Below are positions 42,602 through 49,841 of a stretch of DNA of 64,000 nucleotides, in pieces. Numbering within the stretch: the first letter of the stretch is position 1; each line of letters opens with the position of its first letter. The stretch comes from Mycolicibacterium sp. TY81 (lineage in GTDB: Bacteria > Actinomycetota > Actinomycetes > Mycobacteriales > Mycobacteriaceae): contig NZ_AP023362.1 in NCBI RefSeq assembly GCF_018326285.1, positions 62,001-126,000 on the forward strand, written 5' to 3'. The notes below the pieces were generated by a model. That model was not told the DNA's origin. It made no database searches and saw only the letters and a list, made by a program, of their open reading frames with translations. The position numbers were made by a program, and so were the translations under genes.

Positions 42602-43618
42602 ATGGCAGCTACGAAGACGATCCGCCGGTGGCGCGCCGGTATGGATGTGCGCGACGACGTCGACTACTGCGCGAATCTGGAGACGCTCTCGGCGGGCTCT
42701 GTGCGCCGGAACTTCAACCCCTACCTGGATGTTTCGTGGGATTCGCCCGAATTCCGGGTGACGGAGAACGACCCGCGCTGGGTGCTGGCCAAGAGTGACC
42801 CGATCGGTATGAGCGCGTGGTACCAGGCGCAGCCGCTGGAGAAGCAGATCGCGATCGGCATGTGGCGCCAGGCGAACGTCGCCAAGGCCGGCCAGCAGTT
42901 CGAGAGCATGCTGATCCGTGGGTTGCTCGCCTACACGTTCTGGGTGCCCAACGGCAGCCCCGAATACCGGTATTGCCTGCACGAAGCGAACGAAGAGGGC
43001 AACCACACCCTGATGTTCCAGGAGATGGTGAACCACGTCGGTGTGGACGTCCCGGGTCTGCCACGCTGGATCAAGTGGCTCAACTGGACCTTCCCGCTTT
43101 TCGCCAGCCCGACGCCGGCATTCTTCTTCATGATGGTGCTGTGCGGCGAGGAGCCCATCGACCACATGCAGAAATCCATTCTGCGCGAAGGCAGTTCGAT
43201 CCATCCGATCATGGAGCGCGTCATGGCGATCCATGTCGCCGAGGAAGCGCGACACATCTCGTTCGCCCACGAGTTCCTGCGCCGGCGCGTCCCGGAGATG
43301 CGGCCGTTCAACCGCTTCGTGCTGTCGCTGTTCTATCCATTGGGCTTCCGTGTGGCGGCGTCCCTCATCGCCAAGCCGCCCCGCATCTTCTGGCGTCAGT
43401 TCGGCATCCCCAAGTCCGTGAAGAATGAGATCTTCTGGCGGTCGCCCGAATCCCGGACGATGCTGCGCGAGTTCTACGGTGACGTGCGCATGCTCGCCGA
43501 GGACACCGGCCTGATGAACCCGGTTGCGAAGGTGTTGTGGCGGATCTTCCGGATCGACGGTCCGGCGTCGCGCTACCGCAGCGAGCCGGCGCGCCAGGCC
43601 GTCGTCCCTGTGGCCTGA
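42602..43618 (+). CDS. AurF-like diiron oxygenase
   Basis: 338-residue protein of the p-aminobenzoate N-oxygenase AurF-like ferritin-fold family. Diiron ligands are visible as Glu/His pairs on helices: QQFESMLIRG, HEANEEGNHTLMFQEM, CGEEPIDHMQ and HVAEEARHISFAHEFL. These oxygenases oxidise amines or related substrates using two irons and O2. The ATG at 42602 (MAATKTIRRWR) sits behind a GGGAGG; the frame extends upstream into the promoter region. Substrate unknown. Confidence 0.82.
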   Translation: MAATKTIRRWRAGMDVRDDVDYCANLETLSAGSVRRNFNPYLDVSWDSPEFRVTENDPRWVLAKSDPIGMSAWYQAQPLEKQIAIGMWRQANVAKAGQQFESMLIRGLLAYTFWVPNGSPEYRYCLHEANEEGNHTLMFQEMVNHVGVDVPGLPRWIKWLNWTFPLFASPTPAFFFMMVLCGEEPIDHMQKSILREGSSIHPIMERVMAIHVAEEARHISFAHEFLRRRVPEMRPFNRFVLSLFYPLGFRVAASLIAKPPRIFWRQFGIPKSVKNEIFWRSPESRTMLREFYGDVRMLAEDTGLMNPVAKVLWRIFRIDGPASRYRSEPARQAVVPVA

Positions 43619-43652
43619 CCGAGGCCCGTCGCCGAGATCTTTTCTCGAGCCA

Positions 43653-43679
43653 TGTCGAAATCCGCCCCACCCGTTCGAC
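43653..43679 (+). promoter_or_regulatory. ECF-type promoter before YCII-sigma pair
   Basis: TGTCGA (43653-43658) and CGAC (43676-43679) are spaced by 17 nt. A TGTCGA -35 with a CG(A/T)C -10 is what I recall for ECF42-type sigma factors, so autoregulation by the downstream sigma gene is likely. A separate TGTGTG/CACACA-like inverted motif lies 10-20 nt further downstream. Confidence 0.45.
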
Positions 43680-43719
43680 GTGTGTGTGAAGGATTGACAC
43701 ACCGACGAAAGGTCAGGCA

Positions 43720-44103
43720 ATGCGCTACATGGGTTTGGTCATCATGGATCCCAACCAGGGTCCGCCGCCGCAGGCACTGATGGACGCGATGGAGGTCTAC
43801 GTCGGCAAGAACGCTGCCGACGGCATCTATCTGGACGGCGGTGGTCTGGGACAGGGCGAGAACCGCATCGGCTACCAGGTCCGCGCCGGCCAGATGAGCG
43901 CGACCGACGGGCCTTTCACCGAGGCCAAAGAGATCATCGGTGGGTTCGCGATGCTGGAGTACCGCAATCACGCCGAGGCCGTCGAGGGCGCCCGGTCCTT
44001 CACCGAACTGCACCGGGAGCACTGGCCTGAGTGGGAAGGCCGGGTCGAGATGCATCTGATCGAAGGCGCACCTGACCAGGAACCGGGTGCTTGTCCCCGG
44101 TAA
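43720..44103 (+). CDS. YCII/DGPF-domain protein
   Basis: 127-residue YCII-related protein beginning MRYMGLVIMDPNQGPPPQAL. It contains the DGPF signature in SATDGPFTEAKEIIGGFAML, and REHWPEWEGRVEMHLIEG at the C-terminus. DGPF proteins occur next to ECF42 sigma factors in many actinobacteria and may influence the sigma factor, although they are not classical anti-sigma factors. Its 3' end overlaps the sigma gene by 13 nt. Confidence 0.88.
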   Translation: MRYMGLVIMDPNQGPPPQALMDAMEVYVGKNAADGIYLDGGGLGQGENRIGYQVRAGQMSATDGPFTEAKEIIGGFAMLEYRNHAEAVEGARSFTELHREHWPEWEGRVEMHLIEGAPDQEPGACPR

Positions 44104-45329
44104 CTACAACCGAGGCAGTGACCGCCGCCTGGCGTGCCGAATCGGCGCGCCTCGTGGCGGCGCTGGCCCGCATGACCCGCGATATCGAACTCGCGGAGGA
44201 CGTCGCACAGGACGCGCTCGTCGCGGCGCTGGAGGAGTGGCCCGAGCGCGGAATTCCGGCCAACCCGGCCGCGTGGCTGATGACGGCGGCGAAGCGCCGC
44301 GCCATCGACCACATCCGTCGCGCCGAGACGCTGCGCCGCAAGACCGAGGAGATCGGACACCGCCTGGAGGAGGTCGATATGCCCGATTTCGCCGGGCAGG
44401 TCGACTTCATCGAGGACGACGTGCTCCGACTGATGTTCCTGACGTGCCATCCGCAGCTGGCCCCGGCGTCGCGGGCGGCGTTGACGCTGAGGTTGGTGTC
44501 AGGGTTGAGCACCGCCGAGATCGCCCGTGCCTTCCTGGTGCCGGAATCGACGATGGCACAACGGATCAGCCGGGCGAAGAAGACTCTCGTCGGCGCCGAC
44601 ATGGAACTGCCGGTGGGGGCCGAGCGCGTGGCACGCCTCGACGATGTGCTGGCCGCCATCTACCTCACCTTCAACGAGGGATATGTGGCGACCACCGGCA
44701 CGGATTGGACGCGCCCCGACCTCTGTTTCGAAGCGATCCGGCTGGCCCGCATGGTGGCCGCGATGGTGCCGGACATCCCGGATTCGCTTGGGCTGCAGGC
44801 ACTTGTCGAACTCCAAGCGTCGCGGATTCCCGCCCGTGTGGACCGTGACGGCGCGCCGGTGCTGCTGGACGATCAGGACCGGGCGCGGTGGGATCACCTG
44901 CTGCGCCGCCGTGGGTTGCAGGTGCTGGCCCGCGCCGAGCAGCTCGCCGAGGCTGGTGCGCCCGTCGGGACCTACTTCTTGCAGGCGGCCATCGCTGCGT
45001 GCCATGCGCGCGCGATCAGGGTCGAGGACACCGATTGGCAGCGGATCGCGGACCTGTACGACGTCCTGGCGGTCGCCGCGCCGGGCCCCGTCGTGGAGGT
45101 GAACCGCGCCGTGGCACATGGGCGTGCCTACGGGGCAGCGGCGGGGCTGGCGGTGCTCGACGCGCTCGGGCCCGATCCGCTGCCCCGATCACCGCTGCCG
45201 CATGCGGTGCGCGGCGATCTGTTGGAGCGTCTGGACCGAGTCGCCGAGGCGTCGGCGGCGTTCACACGTGCCGCCGAACTCAGCACCAATGACGCCGAGC
45301 GCGCGTTGCTGCGCCGTCGGGCTGAATGA
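44091..45329 (+). CDS. ECF42-type RNA polymerase sigma factor
   Basis: 412-residue ECF sigma factor with an extended C-terminus. Region 2 is seen in ARMTRDIELAEDVAQDALVA and AWLMTAAKRRAIDHIRRAET. Region 4 is LRLVSGLSTAEIARAFLVPE followed by STMAQRISRAKKTL. The remaining ~200 residues are helical and TPR-like (AAIYLTFNEGYVATTG; GDLLERLDRVAEASAAFTRA), the feature that defines ECF42. TTG at 44091 is 8 nt behind AGGAA; GTG at 44118 is an alternative. No separate anti-sigma gene is present, so the C-terminal domain may do the regulation. Confidence 0.87.
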   Translation: MSPVTTTEAVTAAWRAESARLVAALARMTRDIELAEDVAQDALVAALEEWPERGIPANPAAWLMTAAKRRAIDHIRRAETLRRKTEEIGHRLEEVDMPDFAGQVDFIEDDVLRLMFLTCHPQLAPASRAALTLRLVSGLSTAEIARAFLVPESTMAQRISRAKKTLVGADMELPVGAERVARLDDVLAAIYLTFNEGYVATTGTDWTRPDLCFEAIRLARMVAAMVPDIPDSLGLQALVELQASRIPARVDRDGAPVLLDDQDRARWDHLLRRRGLQVLARAEQLAEAGAPVGTYFLQAAIAACHARAIRVEDTDWQRIADLYDVLAVAAPGPVVEVNRAVAHGRAYGAAAGLAVLDALGPDPLPRSPLPHAVRGDLLERLDRVAEASAAFTRAAELSTNDAERALLRRRAE

Positions 45330-45445
45330 TCCAGGACTTGCTGCGATCAACCGGAGCAAAGCACTTGTCAGCGCCGATGGGGTCGGGTGTCGCAGACCGC
45401 TCGGCCCAGTGTCGTGATTGACCATCTTGAGACGTTGGGTCAGGA

Positions 45446-46285
45446 TTGTTTCAAGCGACGGTCCTGAGGCGGTCGCGTGCTTCGATGCGGGGCGGGGGTG
45501 AGCAAGCCATCTCTGAACTTCTCATGGACCTTCGCCAGGCGATCGACCGAGACGAACTATCCCTGGTCTATCAGCCCAAATTCGACGCGCACACGGCCGG
45601 TGTCGTCGGGGTGGAGGCGTTGTTGCGATGGCGCCATCTCGACCGCGGTCTACTGCGGCCCGCCGATTTCCTGCCGTTGGTGCGTGAGCACGGCCTGATG
45701 GAACAGGCCACCGGTCTGGTCGTCAACATGGCGCTCGACGATGCGCTGCGGTGGTACGCCGCCGGGGCGGAAGTGCCTGTGGCCGTTAACCTTTTCGCGC
45801 CGCTACTGAGCGACTTGAACCTGCCGGACCACCTGTGCCAGGCGCTGGATGACCGCGGTTTGCCGCCCTCGGCGCTCGCGGTCGAGATCACCGAAGACCT
45901 GTTCGTCGACAACATGGAAGACACCCGGACGGTGCTGACGGGCCTGCTCGACCACGGCATCAGCGTCGCGCTCGACGATTTCGGCACGGGATACTCCGCA
46001 CTCACCTACCTGTCCGATCTGCCGGTCGACGAGATCAAGCTGGACCACGACTTCATCGCGCGGGTCACGGCTGACGAGCGTGCCTCGTTGGTGGTGCGCA
46101 CCATCATCGACCTCGCGCACCGGCTCGGTTTCGGGATTGTCGCCGAAGGCATCGAGAGTGCCGAATCAGCCTCGCAGTTAAGGGATTTCGGGTGCGATGT
46201 GCTGCAGGGATTCTTCCTCAGCCCGCCCCTACAGGCGTCCGAAGTCCTCGGTGTGGTGAGTGCCGGCGCTCGGGCGGCGTTCTGA
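45446..46285 (+). CDS. Stand-alone EAL-domain c-di-GMP phosphodiesterase
   Basis: 279-residue protein consisting almost only of an EAL domain. Catalytic residues appear intact: VEALLRWRH (Glu), VAVNLF (Asn), VEITED (Glu), ALDDFGTGYSALTYL (Asp-Asp), EIKLDHDFI (Lys), AEGIES (Glu) and DVLQGFFLS. It should hydrolyse c-di-GMP. No GGDEF or sensor domain precedes it; the first ~25 residues are low-complexity. Starts at 45446 or 45485 are possible, the latter before a G-rich stretch. It may be a truncated GGDEF-EAL gene. Confidence 0.82.
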   Translation: MFQATVLRRSRASMRGGGEQAISELLMDLRQAIDRDELSLVYQPKFDAHTAGVVGVEALLRWRHLDRGLLRPADFLPLVREHGLMEQATGLVVNMALDDALRWYAAGAEVPVAVNLFAPLLSDLNLPDHLCQALDDRGLPPSALAVEITEDLFVDNMEDTRTVLTGLLDHGISVALDDFGTGYSALTYLSDLPVDEIKLDHDFIARVTADERASLVVRTIIDLAHRLGFGIVAEGIESAESASQLRDFGCDVLQGFFLSPPLQASEVLGVVSAGARAAF

Positions 46286-46329
46286 GTTTGCATATTTTGC
46301 GGCGCTCGACTTGACGCCAGAGAGATTTC

Positions 46330-46373
46330 AACGGACAGTTGATTTGTTGCTCAATCTGATAACGGTCAGTTGA
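46330..46373 (+). repeat. Direct repeat in upstream region of hydrolase gene
   Basis: AACGGACAGTTGA (46330-46342) and AACGGTCAGTTGA (46361-46373) match at 12 of 13 positions, 31 bp apart (three helical turns). They lie in the 155-nt gap before the alpha/beta-hydrolase gene and could bind a dimeric regulator. Confidence 0.45.
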
Positions 46374-46440
46374 GTGATGCGCAGCGTCGCGCGCGGTTAC
46401 GTCCGGCAGTGCTCACTGTGTTGGGAAGGCGCCCTCACTC

Positions 46441-47337
46441 ATGTCCACGCTCACATCCACAGCCGTTCCTGTCGAAATGACGGCCACCGAAACAGGTTTC
46501 CTCCGGCGCAATGGTCCCGATGGTGCCCGAGTCGCGTATCAGACCTGGGGGCGGCGACGTCCGGGTGCGTCATGCGGCGATGTCCTGCTCGTTCACGGAT
46601 CGTTGCAGTCCTCGAAAGTATGGTCCAAGCACGGCTACGTGGCGCAGTTGGCGCAGCGCTACCGGGTCATCACCATTGATGTGCGTGGCCACGGGCGCAG
46701 CGATAAGCCCGAACACCCCGCCGGGTACGACATTCAGGCTTCGGTGCGCGACGTGTGCGCACTGCTCGACCACCTCGGGATCACTCAGACGCATTACCTG
46801 GGGTACTCGCTGGGAGGTCGCATCGGTTTGACCCTGGCGGCGGTCGCGCCGGAACGGCTCGCGTCTCTGGTGGTCGCCGGCTCGTCGTCCCGGCCGCAAC
46901 GCGGTGCGGTCAACGTGGTGATGTTCCCCGATGCCATTGCGGTGACGGAGAAGTGGGGCGTCGAGGGATTCGTGCGGGGCTGGCAGGAGCATCGCGGTAC
47001 GACGATGGGCTCGGGATTTCGCGCCACGGTCGATGCCCTCGGCGCGCGGGGGCTCGTCGCCTTGATGCGGCAGTGGGATGCCGAACCCGGGGTTGCTGAG
47101 GACGTGCTGGCACAGGTCCAGACGCCGTCGCTGTTCTTCGCTGGTTCCCGAGACATGTTGCGATTGGCTGATTCCCGCCATGCCGCGGCACTGATGCCGC
47201 GCGCCTATTTCACGCTGCTCGAGGGCGCCGACCACGGGCAGACCATCGCGATGCGTGACCGCATTCTAGACCGGGCCGAGGCATTCTTCCGCTTGGCAGA
47301 ATTCCCGGATATCGAGAAGCTCAGCGCCGTCGGTTGA
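46441..47337 (+). CDS. Alpha/beta-fold hydrolase
   Basis: 298-residue soluble hydrolase. VLLVHGSLQSSKVW forms the oxyanion-side HG motif. THYLGYSLGGRIGLTLAA is the nucleophile elbow with catalytic Ser. LFFAGSRDMLRL gives the acid strand, and EGADHGQTIAMRD contains the catalytic His. It resembles epoxide-hydrolase/haloperoxidase-like esterases; the substrate cannot be told. It is convergent with the membrane-protein gene and ends 1 nt from it. Confidence 0.85.
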   Translation: MSTLTSTAVPVEMTATETGFLRRNGPDGARVAYQTWGRRRPGASCGDVLLVHGSLQSSKVWSKHGYVAQLAQRYRVITIDVRGHGRSDKPEHPAGYDIQASVRDVCALLDHLGITQTHYLGYSLGGRIGLTLAAVAPERLASLVVAGSSSRPQRGAVNVVMFPDAIAVTEKWGVEGFVRGWQEHRGTTMGSGFRATVDALGARGLVALMRQWDAEPGVAEDVLAQVQTPSLFFAGSRDMLRLADSRHAAALMPRAYFTLLEGADHGQTIAMRDRILDRAEAFFRLAEFPDIEKLSAVG

Positions 47338-47338
47338 T

Positions 47339-48481
47339 TCACTGCCGCGAGATCGCCGGTGCCCGCAGCTCGCGCGAGACCTCGAGGAGCCAGCTGAGTT
47401 CGTTGGTCGGCTCGGTTCCCCACGGTTCACCGGCGATCTGGCCATGCGAATCGCCGACCGGAATCTGCCTGGTGCGCTGATGTTCAATGGCGGTGCGGAT
47501 TTGTTGCGCCGCTGAGGTTTTTGCGGGGTCATTGCAGACATAAGGACGGATGGCGCTGAGTCCGTCGCGGATTTCGACGATGCGGCGGTACAGCCGATAG
47601 TCGTGATCGCCGATTGGGGCCCGAGGCGGCGCGAGAGCGATGTGTGAATTGCCTTCGTAGAGCGCGGTCCACAGCGGCTCCAGTTGCCGGTGCCACCGGT
47701 AGGTCTGTACGCGGCGGACTGCTGCGCGGGCCAGTTGGGAAAAGGACGGTCCCGCAAGACCTATGGCGATCAGCACCTGCCCCACCGCGGCGACGAATGG
47801 TGCCAGGTGCTGCCAGGACATACTGCGGTTGGTGAGCAGGCCGTAGATGGCCGAATCCGCACGCAGCAGGCAGAAGACGAGACACAGCGCGGCTCCGGCG
47901 GCGGTGAGCAGCAGACTGCGCCGCAGCCAGGCCACCTCGTGGTAGCGGGCGTACTGCAGGCACCGCACGATAATGATCACTGCGCCAAGGGCATACGTGC
48001 CCAGGTACAGCAGCATGTAGGTGACCCAGACGGGTTCGCCTCCGTGCGCGGCGTAGAAATCTACGGGGAGTTCGGCCTCCGGTGCGGCGATCCAGCAGAT
48101 GATCAACGCGACCGCCGCCAGGCAGGCCAGGACGATCCACAGGCGCAATCGGCGATAGGCGCGGCGGCCGGACTCGCCCCAGAACGTGATGACCGCGAGG
48201 ACACACGCAGTCCACGCCATGCCCCCGGTCAGGCTCAGGATGAGTCGGCAGATGTTGTGCACCCCGATCGCCCGGTCCAGCCATGCCGACACGCTCGGAA
48301 TGGAAAGTGTGACCGCAATTCCTTTGAACAGGAACGACATCAGCAGCGCTATGGACGCGGGCGGCCGCACGGGGGACCGGCTGATGGCCAGGGCCACCAC
48401 GACGACGGCGCCCCACATGAACGCTGCGGAGACTGCATAACTGAAGGCCGTGTTCTCGAGCATTTGGGCCACCGAAGACAT
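47339..48481 (-). CDS. Polytopic membrane protein (MAB_1171c-like)
   Basis: 380-residue protein with about seven TM helices in the first 250 residues (SYAVSAAFMWGAVVVVALAI, LWIVLACLAAVALIICWIA and others). A soluble tail of about 130 residues rich in Arg and Trp follows (YRWHRQLEPLWTALYEGNSH). It fits the MAB_1171c-like family of actinobacterial membrane proteins, for which no activity is established as far as I know. The ATG at 48481 overlaps the ImmA/IrrE stop by 1 nt. It is the third gene of the XRE-ImmA-membrane operon. Confidence 0.8.
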   Translation of the reverse strand: MSSVAQMLENTAFSYAVSAAFMWGAVVVVALAISRSPVRPPASIALLMSFLFKGIAVTLSIPSVSAWLDRAIGVHNICRLILSLTGGMAWTACVLAVITFWGESGRRAYRRLRLWIVLACLAAVALIICWIAAPEAELPVDFYAAHGGEPVWVTYMLLYLGTYALGAVIIIVRCLQYARYHEVAWLRRSLLLTAAGAALCLVFCLLRADSAIYGLLTNRSMSWQHLAPFVAAVGQVLIAIGLAGPSFSQLARAAVRRVQTYRWHRQLEPLWTALYEGNSHIALAPPRAPIGDHDYRLYRRIVEIRDGLSAIRPYVCNDPAKTSAAQQIRTAIEHQRTRQIPVGDSHGQIAGEPWGTEPTNELSWLLEVSRELRAPAISRQ

Positions 48482-48999
48482 CACGGCCTCGCTGAATTGC
48501 CCTCGAGTCTCAGCGACGCGAGAACGCGTCCCAAGTTGGCGTTCGATAGCGAGACGGTTTGCGGTGCACCGCGTCTGACCCGTTGCCCCATGATGGAGGC
48601 GAGTGTTTCGGCCTCGATCTCCTGGCGGTCCAGGTAGTTCTCGCGGCGCAGCACTTCGGCCGGGCCGGTTGGGCCGGCGGCGGAGTGGCCGCACAGCACG
48701 TGGCTGAGCTCGTGCAGGATGATGTGCTCGCGGTGCATCGTGGTGGTCTCGCTGTCGAAGACCACGTAGTCGGTGGGGCCGGTGCGCACCAACATGCCGT
48801 GCACACCGCTGCCCGACAAGCGATACGGCAGCAGCTGGATGTCACGTCCGCTGATCGTGCTGGCGATCACGCGGATGTCGTCGACCGTGGTGAGCTTGTC
48901 CAGCCCCAAAGCCACCAGCTTGCGTGTGCAGTCACGGTGGATCGCCTTGAGCTCGCGCGTCGATCGCGGAACTGTTGCTGCGCCGCACGACGCGTCCAT
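48481..48999 (-). CDS. ImmA/IrrE-family zinc metallopeptidase
   Basis: 172-residue protein with the zinc protease motif HELSH in REHIILHELSHVLCGH, and a downstream Glu in RQEIEAETLASIMGQ that could be the third metal ligand. ImmA/IrrE peptidases cleave partner XRE repressors to induce regulated genes. The N-terminal part (DKLTTVDDIRVIASTISGRD) is typical. It starts 2 nt after the XRE gene, so the obvious partner and probable substrate is that regulator. Confidence 0.88.
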   Translation of the reverse strand: MDASCGAATVPRSTRELKAIHRDCTRKLVALGLDKLTTVDDIRVIASTISGRDIQLLPYRLSGSGVHGMLVRTGPTDYVVFDSETTTMHREHIILHELSHVLCGHSAAGPTGPAEVLRRENYLDRQEIEAETLASIMGQRVRRGAPQTVSLSNANLGRVLASLRLEGNSARP

Positions 49000-49001
49000 G
49001 A

Positions 49002-49478
49002 CTACCGTTCGGCTTTCGTGGGGGCTATGGTCGGCAGGCCCTGCAGCGCGCGCACGTGATCCAGCACGGCGGCAACGGTTTCCAGGCTCTCCTTGTTGAG
49101 GCCGATGGCGCGCAACGCAATCAGTTCGACATCGTCGCGCACGGATTCATCGAGTGCGCCGAGCCGCTCGTCGAGTGAATGCGACCGCACCGGGTCGGTG
49201 ATGGTCGACAACGGCACCTGAAAGAAGTCGGCCAACGCACCGAGCAGGTCGATGCCGGGGCGCGCCCGCTTGCCGGTGCGCAGCGCGGAGAGATAAGCGC
49301 CGCCGACCTTGATTTCGGGATGGGCCTTCTTGAGGGCGGTCGCGACTTCTTCGTTGGTCCACATCCGGCCGTCGGGACGCCGATGGGCGTCGAAGAGCGC
49401 GTTGATGCGCTCAGCGAGGCTGTCGCCCGCGTCGTGTGCATCGGGCTGCCGGTTCGGTGTGGTCGGCGAAGTCGCCAT
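49002..49478 (-). CDS. EspR-like XRE transcriptional regulator
   Basis: 158-residue regulator. The DNA-binding part LAERINALFDAHRRPDGRMW continues into NEEVATALKKAHPEIKVGGA and YLSALRTGKRARPG. This closely parallels EspR of M. tuberculosis as I remember it (RLNRLFD ... YLSQLRSGNRTNPS). The C-terminal helix RDDVELIALRAIGLNKESLE and AVLDHVRAL also resembles the EspR dimerisation domain. It heads the operon with the ImmA/IrrE peptidase and is divergent from a tRNA gene. Confidence 0.83.
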   Translation of the reverse strand: MATSPTTPNRQPDAHDAGDSLAERINALFDAHRRPDGRMWTNEEVATALKKAHPEIKVGGAYLSALRTGKRARPGIDLLGALADFFQVPLSTITDPVRSHSLDERLGALDESVRDDVELIALRAIGLNKESLETVAAVLDHVRALQGLPTIAPTKAER

Positions 49479-49513
49479 CTCCCCAGTGAAGCATCGATAT
49501 CAGCAGGCCTCAA

Positions 49514-49554
49514 CTCGTAGACGAGTGTTCTCGTGCAATTCAACTTGTGGTTGA
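49514..49554 (-). promoter_or_regulatory. Dyads in promoter region of EspR-like operon
   Basis: CTCGTAGACGAG (49514-49525) is a palindrome with two 5-bp arms. TCAAC-TTGTG-GTTGA (49540-49554) is a second. Both lie 36-76 bp before the EspR-like start, where autoregulation would act. Binding is inferred. Confidence 0.35.
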
Positions 49555-49636
49555 TCTCGCGATCTCGGCCGGACCGCTGCGTACGGTCGGACTGGCGGGC
49601 GCTACCGTCATGGCGGCGCCGGTTGACTCGGTGCCC

Positions 49637-49710
49637 GCCCCCATAGCCCAATTGGCAGAGGCAGCGGACTTAAAATCCGCCAAGTGTCGGTTCGAGTCCG
49701 ACTGGGGGCA
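49637..49710 (+). tRNA. tRNA with anticodon UAA (Leu by anticodon), class I shape
   Basis: 74-nt cloverleaf. The acceptor GCCCCCA pairs with TGGGGGC; the discriminator is A. The anticodon stem GCGGA/TCCGC encloses loop CTTAAAA, giving anticodon UAA (codon UUA). The T arm reads GTCGG-TTCGAGT-CCGAC. The variable region is only 5 nt (CAAGT), whereas bacterial tRNA-Leu normally has a long variable arm. The following bases are CCC, so CCA is not encoded. Structure is clear; amino-acid identity is less certain. Confidence 0.8.
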
Positions 49711-49841
49711 CCCACACATTGCCTGCCCTGGTTGCATCACTCCACCTCCCTGAGCGACCTACCTCAGAAACGAGTAGCGCGGTACTCGTGATGGCCGCGC
49801 GCTGTCGCGTGATGCTTCCTCGTGAGAGGAGGTGGGCCGCC

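Noticed and set aside
49637..49841. tRNA gene as attachment site of an integrated element
   Set aside because: I found no integrase and no second copy of the tRNA 3' end within the window.
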